Shown: positions 33,969 through 42,085, numbered from the stretch's first letter. The stretch is 64,000 bases of DNA from Candidatus Saccharimonadota bacterium (GCA_017406405.1 JAFQYO010000014.1:1-64000); one strand, 5' to 3'. The notes: generated by a model from the sequence alone, not told the origin. Numbers and translations: made by a program.

Positions 33969-34415
33969 ATGAAATACATTGTTTATTTTCAGCCCTCAGA
34001 TTTAGAAAAATTTGACCTTACTCGTTATAAAAAGTCCCTAAACTCTTATGCAAACATCCCCGATGGCGCGATCGAAACCGCCCTAAAAAATCTCGACCCT
34101 TATGAGATGCCTCATGTCTCCCTTCTCGTCCGCACGGGCGTTTCTCTCATCGAAAAATACGCCGACGAAGCTTCCGCAAAAAAATACTATGACGACCATA
34201 AACAATATTTTGGCGAAAAATTTGAACGCCTCCGCCGAATCACCGGTTATCTCGTCGGTACTCTCGATCGCTGGAATGATGGAAAGAAAGCTGAAGAGCG
34301 CGAACGTGTAAAACACTCTGTGAACTCCTGTGTTGACGACCTCGTTCGCGACGCCCGCCTTCAAGACCAGATGCTTGCCCGAAACGCCGCCTACGCCGGA
34401 AAAATCTCCGAATAG
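33969..34415 (+). CDS. NrdD-like glycyl-radical-motif protein (stand-alone)
   Basis: A 148-residue soluble protein. Residues 89-116 (RRITGYL, RWNDGKKAEE, RVKH) line up with the C-terminal end of anaerobic ribonucleotide reductase NrdD: E. coli has RRVCGYL with radical Gly681, then FNAGKQEE and RVKH. Gly93 would be the radical glycine. The ten-stranded barrel, active-site Cys and zinc-binding Cys of NrdD are all absent; the only Cys is residue 121. The N-terminal 85 residues are not recognised. Control by twin NrdR boxes supports a role in deoxyribonucleotide supply. It might be a separate radical-carrying subunit, a spare part, or a regulator; automatic annotation may simply call it an anaerobic reductase. 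Confidence 0.7.
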   Translation: MKYIVYFQPSDLEKFDLTRYKKSLNSYANIPDGAIETALKNLDPYEMPHVSLLVRTGVSLIEKYADEASAKKYYDDHKQYFGEKFERLRRITGYLVGTLDRWNDGKKAEERERVKHSVNSCVDDLVRDARLQDQMLARNAAYAGKISE

Positions 34416-34464
34416 CTCCGCATAAATCTCCTAAACGAGATTTTGAATATGCTATAATAACTTT

Positions 34465-35217
34465 ATGAAACCAAAAAAAGCTTTTATTCTTAGCGGAATT
34501 TTTCTCGCTATCGCAGTTGTCTTTAGCGTCGTTGTTAGCCGTGTTAATGTTCGTCCTGTGGAGATGGAGTCCGACTGCCCTTCTTCCGAGATTTCAGACA
34601 ACGATTCTTCCTGCACCGAAGAAGAGACAAAGCCTGTTGGTCTTGCGACCCTGAACGAATCCGTCCGTTCATTATTCTCCTACGATAAAAACGGCATCAA
34701 CCAATTTTGGTACAAATTCACGAATATTTCCGGCGCCTTCTGCGTCCTTCCGGCTGTTTATTTCGGCTGTCTCGGGCTTTATGAAGTTGTAAAGAGAAAA
34801 AGCCTTAAAAAAGTCGATCTCGAGCTGAAGCTCCTCGCCGTTTTTTATATTGTTGTCGTCGCTGTATATTTCATTTTCGATCATCTGATTATCGTCAACT
34901 ACCGCCCGACCTCCCCTCTCGAGCCTTCTTATCCGTCGTCTCATACTCTCTTCGCAATCACGATTTGCGGAAGCGCGATTCTTATCCTTCGTCGCCTCTA
35001 TAAAAACAAAAAATCCGCCACTCTTGCGAGAATGTTTTTAGCAGTGCTTATAATCGCCACGGTTTTTGGTCGCCTTCTCGCTGGTGTGCACTGGTACACG
35101 GACATACTCGGCGGAATTTTCATCTCGATTTTTCTCCTCTCTGCCTTTTATACTGCTCTCGTTTCCCTTGAACCTAAAAATAAACCCGCGAACTCTACCC
35201 CTCTAGCCAAATCATAG
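34465..35217 (+). CDS. PAP2-family membrane phosphatase
   Basis: A 250-residue membrane protein with a signal-anchor helix (about 7-27), an acidic outside loop with two Cys, and four to five further helices. YRPTSP, PSSHTLF and GRLLAGVHWYTDILGG are the three PAP2 phosphatase motifs with catalytic His residues facing outward. Likely substrates are undecaprenyl pyrophosphate or phosphatidate; sequence does not decide. TG-C-TATAAT (34453-34458) is 6 bases before ATG. Confidence 0.88.
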   Translation: MKPKKAFILSGIFLAIAVVFSVVVSRVNVRPVEMESDCPSSEISDNDSSCTEEETKPVGLATLNESVRSLFSYDKNGINQFWYKFTNISGAFCVLPAVYFGCLGLYEVVKRKSLKKVDLELKLLAVFYIVVVAVYFIFDHLIIVNYRPTSPLEPSYPSSHTLFAITICGSAILILRRLYKNKKSATLARMFLAVLIIATVFGRLLAGVHWYTDILGGIFISIFLLSAFYTALVSLEPKNKPANSTPLAKS

Positions 35218-35238
35218 TTTTTGTTATATAATATATTC

Positions 35239-36549
35239 ATGAAATCCATAGACGATCTTGAATGTTATGTCATTTGCCGCATGTATGCCGGCGGATACAT
35301 CAGTAACACTAATATCGGCCATGAAGTCATAAACCTTTTCTCCGCCGACAACGGTCATAACTACATTTACGTCACTGACGATGGTCTCGTCAACCCAAAA
35401 TACAACAAAAAGGTCAAAGGTGTGATTCTCACCCGTATTTCTGATTCGATTCATAAACTAGAAGTTCTTGGTATTGCGAAACTTGATGAAACTTCTCAGA
35501 TTTCCTTCAAGTCAAACAAGTTAAAACGTCCCGACCGACTCGAAGAACAAAATCGTATTGTTGATGAGTTTCTAGCGAAGGAATCCGTGAACTATGGCGG
35601 AGTTCCTGTCGAAAAACTCTTCAATAAAAATATCTTTCGTGGCAAGGAAGAAGACTATCACCTCATTACCTTCCGCGCTAAAGAATTCTTACTCCCCTAC
35701 CAGTCCGAAGACAAAAAGGTTTATATTTGCGACAAAAAATATACGGAACAATCTTCCTGTAATCTTTCCGAGATTATTTTTCCGAGCGAAAAGCTAAAAC
35801 GCTATATCGACAACGAAGACTTCCCCGAAGACTTCAAAAAAATCACCGAACTGATAAATGACGAAACACTCTGGGATAAATCCCGCAAGTGCGAAAAGTT
35901 AAAATATGTCGGAAAAGAATTGAAAGAAGACAGTTCATTTAATTATCTCGACATCATCGGCAAACAAGACGACGAAAATGTTTTTTCAAATCTAATATCC
36001 TACTTTCTCGGCAACGACCAAAAGCTTTTTGTTCAGTTTTGTAAAGAAGTCTTAGATATCCCCGATTTCAGCGCCGACGCCAAAATCGAACGCGAAAAAT
36101 CCGCAAACCGTTCTCGTATGGACCTTTATTTCACCGACGAAAAATACGCCGTTGTAATAGAAAATAAGATTAAATCCGAGATAAACAGCATCAACGAGCG
36201 CCATAGTTTTAACGGCGACCTTGTCCAGTCTCAACTCGCAGATTATTATAACTACGTCGAAAAAACCGCGAAAGACCGCGTCCGTAAATACTTTATCTTA
36301 ATGCCGAATTATCACCAAATCGACATCTCGAAATACAAACACAGCAAATCGTACAAAAAAATCTACTACGATCAACTTCTCAAATTCTTCAACAAACACA
36401 GCTACGCCAACAAAGATGAAGAAAAATACTACGAAGATTTTAAGAAAGCCCTTCTTCGCCACGCCGAGAACTATTATGACGACCAATACTTAATTATGAA
36501 GCGTCGTTTCCTTCGCAAAATCCAAGAATACCACCGGAAGAAAGACTAA
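35239..36549 (+). CDS. PD-(D/E)XK nuclease-family protein
   Basis: A 436-residue soluble protein. The C-terminal half carries a restriction-like nuclease core: ENVFSNLISYFLG, then RMDLYF (Asp at about 294) and AVVIENKIKSE (Glu-X-Lys at about 307-309), as in the PDDEXK_4 family. The N-terminal 250 residues include a possible winged-helix region at about 20-90 and are otherwise unknown. No methylase lies nearby. It could be a defence or DNA-processing nuclease. The start is fixed by TATAAT (35227-35232), 6 bases upstream. Confidence 0.75.
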   Translation: MKSIDDLECYVICRMYAGGYISNTNIGHEVINLFSADNGHNYIYVTDDGLVNPKYNKKVKGVILTRISDSIHKLEVLGIAKLDETSQISFKSNKLKRPDRLEEQNRIVDEFLAKESVNYGGVPVEKLFNKNIFRGKEEDYHLITFRAKEFLLPYQSEDKKVYICDKKYTEQSSCNLSEIIFPSEKLKRYIDNEDFPEDFKKITELINDETLWDKSRKCEKLKYVGKELKEDSSFNYLDIIGKQDDENVFSNLISYFLGNDQKLFVQFCKEVLDIPDFSADAKIEREKSANRSRMDLYFTDEKYAVVIENKIKSEINSINERHSFNGDLVQSQLADYYNYVEKTAKDRVRKYFILMPNYHQIDISKYKHSKSYKKIYYDQLLKFFNKHSYANKDEEKYYEDFKKALLRHAENYYDDQYLIMKRRFLRKIQEYHRKKD

Positions 36550-36579
36550 ACTTCCTAGAATATTATATAAAAAATATGC

Positions 36580-36585
36580 TATAAT
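36580..36585 (+). promoter_or_regulatory. ychF extended -10
   Basis: TATAAT preceded by TG-C; the predicted leader is about 20 bases and contains GAAAGG. Confidence 0.55.
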
Positions 36586-36608
36586 AACAGATAGAATTTA
36601 ACGAAAGG

Positions 36609-37604
36609 TTGGCTATCAACTTAAAAATCGGCATCGTTGGCCTCCCGAACGTCGGGAAATCTACTTTATTTAACGCTCTAACTAACGCTGGCGCTCTTGC
36701 CGCGAATTATCCTTTTGCGACCATCGAGCCAAACGTCGGAATTGTTCCGGTCCCTGATGATCGCCTCGAACGTCTCGGGAAAATCTACGAAACCAACAAA
36801 CTCGTCCCCGCGACTGTCGAATTTGTCGATATTGCCGGGCTTGTCGCTGGCGCTTCAAAAGGCGAAGGCCTTGGGAACAAATTCCTTGCTCATATCCGCG
36901 AATGTCACGCAATCTGCCATGTTGTCCGCGCCTTTAAAAACGACGATATCGTCCGCGCTGACTCAAAACCTGAAGATGACATCTTAAAACAAGCAAAAGA
37001 CGACATCGACATTATCAACCTCGAGCTTGAACTTGCCGACGAAGAAACAAAAGAAAAGATTTCCGCAAAACGAAAAAAAGATCCGGCCGACGAGCATATT
37101 CCTTTCCTGACCGAAAAACCCGTAATTTATATGTTCAACATCGACGAATCCGGCTTGACTGACGATTCTCTAAAAACCTCTCTGAAAAATCTCGTCGCTC
37201 CTGCGCGCGCCGTCTTCGTCAACGCAAAACTCGAAGAAGAAATGTCTGGCATGTCTCGCGACGAGCGCAGGGAATTCCTTGCTTCTTACGGCGTAAAAAA
37301 CGACGCCCTTGAAGAACTAATCGAAGCTGCCTACGACACTCTCGGTCTCCAAAGCTTTCTGACCGCCGGGAAAAAGGAATGTCGCGCCTGGACCATCAAA
37401 AAGGGCGCCACAGCCCCAGAAGCCGCCGGCACCATCCATACCGATTTCGAGCGTGGCTTTATTGCCGCTCAAATCTGTAACTACTCCGACCTCGTTCGTC
37501 TCGGAAGCGAAAAAGCCGTCCGCGAAGCCGGTCTCATGAGAACCGAAGGAAAAACTTACAAAATGCAAGACGGCGACGTTGTCGAGTTTAAATTCAACGT
37601 CTAA
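36609..37604 (+). CDS. ychF: Redox-regulated ATPase YchF (Obg-like)
   Basis: Ribosome-associated P-loop ATPase. GLPNVGKSTLFNAL is the G1 motif; DIAGLVAGASKGEGLGN is G3, and a non-G4 motif (NIDES) explains the ATP preference. The C-terminal TGS-like domain ends in MQDGDVVEFKFNV. The length of 331 residues is shorter than the usual 363. The start is uncertain. TTG at 36609 directly touches the AAAGG ribosome binding site, whereas ATC at 36615 has ideal spacing and gives the usual N terminus (x-NLKIGIVG). I give the TTG coordinate. Confidence 0.92.
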   Translation: MAINLKIGIVGLPNVGKSTLFNALTNAGALAANYPFATIEPNVGIVPVPDDRLERLGKIYETNKLVPATVEFVDIAGLVAGASKGEGLGNKFLAHIRECHAICHVVRAFKNDDIVRADSKPEDDILKQAKDDIDIINLELELADEETKEKISAKRKKDPADEHIPFLTEKPVIYMFNIDESGLTDDSLKTSLKNLVAPARAVFVNAKLEEEMSGMSRDERREFLASYGVKNDALEELIEAAYDTLGLQSFLTAGKKECRAWTIKKGATAPEAAGTIHTDFERGFIAAQICNYSDLVRLGSEKAVREAGLMRTEGKTYKMQDGDVVEFKFNV

Positions 37605-37608
37605 ACGC

Positions 37609-37637
37609 TTGACTTTTTCTAGAATCTGTGGTACGAT
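37609..37637 (+). promoter_or_regulatory. Promoter of a small unknown gene
   Basis: TTGACT (37609-37614), 17-base spacer, TACGAT (37632-37637). The leader of about 70 bases contains CTTCGA/TCGAAG and the start-codon hairpin listed next. Confidence 0.55.
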
Positions 37638-37698
37638 AGAGAATAAGGCTTCGACCTGATTTTTTCGAAGGTTAGCACCTTAGAGAAAACAAAATGGA

Positions 37699-37727
37699 AA
37701 GGAGGTGATAGGTTTGCCTAACCTATC
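37699..37727 (+). promoter_or_regulatory. Perfect Shine-Dalgarno and hairpin over the TTG start codon
   Basis: AAGGAGGTGAT is the full anti-16S complement. GATAGGTT (37707-37714) pairs exactly with AACCTATC (37720-37727) around the loop TGCCT, trapping the TTG start and the tail of the binding site. Confidence 0.6.
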
Positions 37728-38109
37728 AGATTCGAAAATCCACAGAGTCGCAGATGGACGTCGTGCTGCTTCCGATTCGGAACAACCCGCTCACATCAAA
37801 ATCGCGAGGATTTTCGACGCTATTTATCAAAACGGTAAAGGCGATCCGAGACAGGCTTTAGACGCCTTTAAAGAGCTTCACCCTGATACGGCTTATCTAG
37901 TAAGCATAAAAGCTCTTGAGGTGATTTCCCGTCTAGGCAACCGCGCCCTTCTTCTCGAGTTTTATCAATATTGTTTTTCGCTCCCGATTTTTAACCACTT
38001 CGAGAACGACAATACGATGCTACGAAATCTCGAGTCGACCGGCTTTGCGGTCGAATACAAAAACCACAAGCCTCTTCGTGTTATTGACACGAAGATTTCG
38101 GAACTATAA
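37714..38109 (+). CDS. Small protein of unknown function, TTG start
   Basis: Not recognised. A 131-residue soluble, mildly basic protein, probably mostly helical (ARIFDAIYQNG, ALDAFKELHP, ALLLEFYQYCFSL), with possible helix-repeat character. It has no membrane segment. I choose TTG 37714 because the perfect ribosome binding site ends 6-8 bases before it; a GTG at 37705 lies inside that site. It has its own promoter and terminator, so it is a single-gene unit. Confidence 0.7.
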   Translation: MPNLSDSKIHRVADGRRAASDSEQPAHIKIARIFDAIYQNGKGDPRQALDAFKELHPDTAYLVSIKALEVISRLGNRALLLEFYQYCFSLPIFNHFENDNTMLRNLESTGFAVEYKNHKPLRVIDTKISEL

Positions 38110-38132
38110 ACCATTTCTTTTCTCCCTTTTGG

Positions 38133-38155
38133 AACCCCTCTTCGGAGGGGTTTTT
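38133..38155 (+). terminator. Terminator with UUCG loop
   Basis: AACCCCTC-TTCG-GAGGGGTT followed by TTT. Confidence 0.9.
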
Positions 38156-38172
38156 CATGCTAAAATAAGTTT

Positions 38173-38424
38173 ATGAATCATAATTTAAAAATTCACGGCA
38201 TCTACAAACATTTTAAAGGCGATTTATATATCTTAGAAGACGTCGCTATCCATAGCGAAACTGGCGAGCGACTTGTTATTTATCGCGGGCTTTACGGAGA
38301 TACTCCGCTTTATGCGCGCCCTTTTGATCTCTTTTTCTCTGAAGTTGACCACAAAAAATACCCTAAAGTCTCACAAACATATCGTTTCGAACTTCAGGAT
38401 ATCGAATCTAAAAATACGAAATAA
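38173..38424 (+). CDS. DUF1653 family protein
   Basis: An 83-residue protein matching the small beta-rich DUF1653 family of unknown function: [28 protein letters not shown] and [10 protein letters not shown] follow the family order. TG-C-TAAAAT (38161-38166) is 6 bases before ATG, so the message should be leaderless. Convergent with tRNA-Glu, 3 bases away. Confidence 0.85.
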   Translation: MNHNLKIHGIYKHFKGDLYILEDVAIHSETGERLVIYRGLYGDTPLYARPFDLFFSEVDHKKYPKVSQTYRFELQDIESKNTK

Positions 38425-38427
38425 AAT

Positions 38428-38502
38428 TGGTGATCTCTGGGAGAGTCGAACTCCCATTGACGGGATGAAAACCCGTTGTACTAACCGTTATACTAAGAGA
38501 CC
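38428..38502 (-). tRNA. tRNA-Glu (anticodon TTC), CCA encoded
   Basis: Minus-strand cloverleaf: acceptor GGTCTCT/AGAGATC, anticodon stem ACGGG/CCCGT with loop TTTTCAT giving TTC, T stem GGGAG/CTCCC, encoded ACCA. TG-G-TATAAT (38513-38518, minus strand) lies 10 bases upstream. Confidence 0.95.
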
Positions 38503-38525
38503 AACACCTTTTATTATACCAAACT

Positions 38526-39014
38526 TCAGTCTTCTTGACAAGAATATTTATACTCTACGGTATAATCCTTCACGCCATACGGATAAACCGGGAAAAACTG
38601 AGCCGTCGTTGTGTTTTTATCGCAGTTAAAATCCTTTGTGGCGAAGTATTTTTTATAAGCTTGATTTTTCCCATTTTGATATAATAATAATTGTCTCAAG
38701 GTTACCGGCTGAAGCCCGGTTTCTTCAAAAGTCTTCATCTTCGTATCGAACACACTCTCGTCAATCGTCTCGATAAACCTGCCATAATAGTATTCTTCGT
38801 AGTATTCTTTCGCCAGTTTCTCGAACTTTCGATGCGCAATCGCCTCTGAATTAAAAAAAGTCGTCAAGATTATTGTAAAAATTACCATTAAAGACGAAAC
38901 AACCACCCCGATAATCGCCACCCTTCGCGCAACTAAAGAACCATTTCGGCGCCTGATTGACGACCCCATTCTCACGTCTAGCTTCGATGTATTTTTCGTC
39001 TTCTTTTTTCGCAT
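38526..39014 (-). CDS. Single-pass membrane protein of unknown function
   Basis: Not recognised. A basic cytoplasmic N terminus (about 1-30) is followed by one membrane helix (about 31-54) and a 108-residue outside domain rich in Tyr, Lys and Glu (FEKLAKEYYEEYYYG). Two Cys (FNCDK and YSCQED at the end) may bond. On the minus strand TG-T-TAAAAT (39021-39026) is 6 bases before ATG, predicting leaderless translation. The size and layout resemble the other single-helix envelope proteins in this window. Confidence 0.7.
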   Translation of the reverse strand: MRKKKTKNTSKLDVRMGSSIRRRNGSLVARRVAIIGVVVSSLMVIFTIILTTFFNSEAIAHRKFEKLAKEYYEEYYYGRFIETIDESVFDTKMKTFEETGLQPVTLRQLLLYQNGKNQAYKKYFATKDFNCDKNTTTAQFFPVYPYGVKDYTVEYKYSCQED

Positions 39015-39071
39015 AATGTAATTTTAACATAATCGTTGTAGAAAATCCATCTTTTATGATAAGATAAAGAT

Positions 39072-40502
39072 ATGAGCAAACTTTTCAAACGTACTAAAAT
39101 CCTAGCGACAATCGGTCCCGCCGTAATGTCTGAAGAAGCTGTGACCGAATTGATTATGGCTGGCGTAAATGGCTGCCGGTTGAACTTTTCTCATGGAAAT
39201 TATCTAGAACGTGACGAGCAAATTGCCTGGATCCGTGGCGCCGCCGCAAAAAAGGGTCGTTCTGTCTCTATTCTTCAAGATCTTCAAGGCCCGAAAATTC
39301 GACTTGGCGAGCTGAAAGGGAATCATCTCGACCTCAAATCCGGTGATGAGCTCATTCTCGATTCCGCCCTCGAGACTCATAATGGCGGAAAAACTATCCC
39401 CGTCCAATACAATCTCGCCGAAAAGACAAAAGTCGGCGAGCCCCTCTTTATGTTCGACGGAAAAATAAAATCCGAAGTCATCGAAATCGTCTCAAAAACC
39501 GCAATAAAAGTAAAAGTTCTAAACGACGGTTTTATTATGTCAAAAAAGGGCCTAAACCTCCCCGACACAGATTTTGGTGGCGATATTATTACCGAAAAAG
39601 ACATGGCCGACATCGAATTCGGCGCTTCGCGTGATTTTGACTATGTTGCTCTCTCCTTTGTTCAGAACGCCGGAGACATAGACAAACTCCGTCAAATCCT
39701 CCTTTCCCACGGTTCTTCGGCCCAAATTATCGCTAAAATTGAAACCAAAAAGGCGATCGAAACCGACGAAACTCTCGAAGCAATCGTCGAAGCCTCCGAT
39801 GGCATTATGGTCGCTCGTGGAGATATGGCCGTCGAAGCTGGCGCCGAAGTTGTCCCAATTATCCAGCGCAAGCTAATTGCCCTCTGCCGAAAGCACTCAA
39901 AGCTCTGTATCGTTGCGACCCAGATGATGGGCTCGATGGTCGATAACCCCGAACCTTCTCGTGCAGAAGTTTCCGACGTCGCGAACGCTGTCATCCAGGG
40001 CGCTGACGCCGTTATGCTCTCTGATGAAACAGCAAACGGGAAATATCCGCTCGAAGCCGTGAAGGAAATGAAAAAAGTCATCCTCTATACTCAGAATCAC
40101 TCTAAAATTCTCCCCGTTGAAGTCGACCCGACTGGGGTTTCTATGACATACGACGCAATTTCTTCCGCCGTTGCTCGTCTTGCCGAAAAAATCAACGCCG
40201 ACGTAATCATCTGTCAAACCGCCTCTGGTGCGACCGCCGCCGCGATGGCCGCCGAACGCCCGAACGTCCCGATTATCTCCGTAACCCCGAATTCCCGCGT
40301 CGCCTCTCAGCTCGCTCTGACTTACGCAAACGCCGCTTTCGTTCGCCCATATTCTGAAGATTTTGGAGTTGATCTCGCCCGTGAGCTTAAAAATTCCGGT
40401 TATTTGAAACCAAACGACGACAAGGAGGAGCTTCTTGCTGTCGTCATTTCTGGCGACCTCCGAAGGCGTGGGACCGATACTATTAAAATCCGTTACATCT
40501 AG
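39072..40502 (+). CDS. pyk: Pyruvate kinase
   Basis: Final ATP-making step of glycolysis. Motifs are NFSHGNY, LQDLQGPKIRLG, DFDYVALSFVQ, IAKIETKKAIE with the catalytic Lys, MVARGDMAVEAG and ATQMMGSM. A 476-residue form with A, B and C domains and no extra phosphohistidine domain. TG-A-TAAGAT (39060-39065) is 6 bases before ATG. pgk follows after 23 bases. Confidence 0.95.
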   Translation: MSKLFKRTKILATIGPAVMSEEAVTELIMAGVNGCRLNFSHGNYLERDEQIAWIRGAAAKKGRSVSILQDLQGPKIRLGELKGNHLDLKSGDELILDSALETHNGGKTIPVQYNLAEKTKVGEPLFMFDGKIKSEVIEIVSKTAIKVKVLNDGFIMSKKGLNLPDTDFGGDIITEKDMADIEFGASRDFDYVALSFVQNAGDIDKLRQILLSHGSSAQIIAKIETKKAIETDETLEAIVEASDGIMVARGDMAVEAGAEVVPIIQRKLIALCRKHSKLCIVATQMMGSMVDNPEPSRAEVSDVANAVIQGADAVMLSDETANGKYPLEAVKEMKKVILYTQNHSKILPVEVDPTGVSMTYDAISSAVARLAEKINADVIICQTASGATAAAMAAERPNVPIISVTPNSRVASQLALTYANAAFVRPYSEDFGVDLARELKNSGYLKPNDDKEELLAVVISGDLRRRGTDTIKIRYI

Positions 40503-40525
40503 TAAAATTCAGAAAAGGTACAGTT

Positions 40526-41620
40526 ATGGAAGATAAATTAACAATCAAAGACGCTAAACTAAGAAACCAAATCATTTTAGTCCGCACCGATTACAACGTC
40601 CCTCTCGAAAACGGCGAAATCGTCTCAGATTTCCGGATTCGTGCCTCTCTCCCGACAATCAACTTCCTTCGTGAAAAGGGCGCAAAAAAGATTATTCTCA
40701 TTTCTCATCTCGGTCGCCCCGAAGGAAAAAAGGACAAATCCCTCTCCCTGAAGCCCGTCGCTCTTAAACTTGCCGAACTTCTCCCCGGCGTCCCAGTTGA
40801 ATTTGTTGATGATGTCTCTGGTCCGGATGTCGAAGCCGCCGTCTCTGGCCTTAAGAAAGGTGGCGTTCTCCTTCTCGAAAACCTTCGATTCTTTCCTGGC
40901 GAAGAAAAAAATTCCGAAGATTTCATCCGCGAGATAATCGACACAACCGGCGCTACCGTCTATGTCCAAGATGGATTTGCTGTTATTCACCGCGCCCACG
41001 CCTCGACTTCCGCTGTCTCGAAGCAGCTCCCCGTTTATGCGGGGCTTCTCCTAGAAAAAGAAATCTCCGCTCTCGAAAGCTTGAAAAATCCTAAAAAACC
41101 CCTTATGTTGATGCTTGGCGGCGCAAAAGTCGCCGATAAAACTCCTCTTATCGAAGCATTCAAAAACCTCGCCGACCATATTTGCGTCGGGGGAAAACTC
41201 GCCGCTGGCGGCCTTCCGAAAGAAATCCTCGAAGACCCTGCCCTGAAAGAAAAGCTTTATGTCGCAGAAGATTTTGACACCGACGGAGAAGGGAACAAGC
41301 TTGACTGTGGTCCTCTCTCGACAAACAAATTCGTCGAAATTGCTAAAAACAGTAAAACCGTCATCTGGAATGGCCTCCTCGGAAAGGCTGAAGACCCAGC
41401 TTTCGCTACTTCTTCGACGATTTTCCTAAAAACCCTCGGCGAGTCCCCCGAAATAACCTCGATTATTCTCGGCGGCGACACGACCGGTTTCGCCGAAGAG
41501 CTGATGCGCAAGGACAAAAAGCTAGAATTTGACTTACTGAGCACTGGCGGTGGCGCGTCGTTAGAATTCTTGTCCGGAAAATCTTTGCCCGGGCTAGAAA
41601 ACATCGAAAACAAGAATTAA
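40526..41620 (+). CDS. pgk: Phosphoglycerate kinase
   Basis: Makes ATP from 1,3-bisphosphoglycerate. RTDYNVPLENG, SHLGRPEGKKD, LLENLRFFPGE, LGGAKVADKTPLI and the C-terminal GGGASLEFL are all present. At 364 residues it is shorter than the usual 390-415. GAAAAGG lies ahead of the start. Forms a likely operon with pyk. Confidence 0.95.
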   Translation: MEDKLTIKDAKLRNQIILVRTDYNVPLENGEIVSDFRIRASLPTINFLREKGAKKIILISHLGRPEGKKDKSLSLKPVALKLAELLPGVPVEFVDDVSGPDVEAAVSGLKKGGVLLLENLRFFPGEEKNSEDFIREIIDTTGATVYVQDGFAVIHRAHASTSAVSKQLPVYAGLLLEKEISALESLKNPKKPLMLMLGGAKVADKTPLIEAFKNLADHICVGGKLAAGGLPKEILEDPALKEKLYVAEDFDTDGEGNKLDCGPLSTNKFVEIAKNSKTVIWNGLLGKAEDPAFATSSTIFLKTLGESPEITSIILGGDTTGFAEELMRKDKKLEFDLLSTGGGASLEFLSGKSLPGLENIENKN

Positions 41621-41640
41621 AAAAGGCCCCCTCGGGGGCC
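41619..41640 (-). terminator. Terminator of the convergent small gene
   Basis: GGCCCC-CTCG-GGGGCC; on the minus strand a run of six Ts follows. It also sits right after pgk but has no T run on that strand. Confidence 0.8.
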
Positions 41641-41647
41641 AATAAGT

Positions 41648-41956
41648 TTAGGCTTTGAATTCTCCTCTGGCGGTATTCGCCTTGTATTTCACGTTCTTCA
41701 CGATCTGTCTCGGGGACAGGTTTCTCGCAGACTCAGAACCGCTGAAATTGTCGATGTTTATGAGCTCCATTTCGAACACGAAATCGTGTCCACTGCCGTC
41801 CGTGAAATCCTTCACGACCGCGTTAATATAAAACATTATCAAATTTTCATCCGTAACGCCGAATTGCACGACCTTGCCATCTTTGAAAGATGCATACAAT
41901 CCATCTCTAGCCGGACCAGTCACAATGCTGAACTGATGCTGTTTTCCGTGCTCCAT
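41648..41956 (-). CDS. Small protein of unknown function
   Basis: Not recognised. A 102-residue soluble protein, beta-rich in its first 70 residues (FSIVTGPARDGLYASF, VVQFGVTDENLIMFYI) with a basic end. I choose the ATG at 41956 because AAGGAG (41965-41970) lies 8-9 bases upstream; longer in-frame starts lack a binding site. A consensus promoter (42008-42036) and a terminator make it a single-gene unit. Confidence 0.65.
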   Translation of the reverse strand: MEHGKQHQFSIVTGPARDGLYASFKDGKVVQFGVTDENLIMFYINAVVKDFTDGSGHDFVFEMELINIDNFSGSESARNLSPRQIVKNVKYKANTARGEFKA

Positions 41957-42007
41957 AAGACACGCTCCTTTCATCAAAACCAAAACTGTAAGGTACTCTA
42001 TCCTTTC

Positions 42008-42036
42008 ATTATAGCACAAATTACGAAAAAAGTCAA
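42008..42036 (-). promoter_or_regulatory. Promoter of the small gene
   Basis: Minus-strand TTGACT (42031-42036), 17-base spacer, TG-C-TATAAT (42008-42013). The leader is about 45 bases. Confidence 0.7.
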
Positions 42037-42079
42037 TTCTCACCCTAAAATCTCTCTTTTCAACTCCTATTTTTTATGC

Positions 42080-42085
42080 TAAAAT
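42080..42085 (+). promoter_or_regulatory. fusA extended -10
   Basis: TG-C-TAAAAT; a leader of about 48 bases with AAGGAAAAAA leads to the fusA start. Confidence 0.5.

Noticed and set aside
37705-37713. GTG start at 37705 for the small gene
   Set aside because: The codon lies inside the AAGGAGGTGAT ribosome binding site, leaving nothing to position a ribosome; TTG at 37714 has correct spacing.
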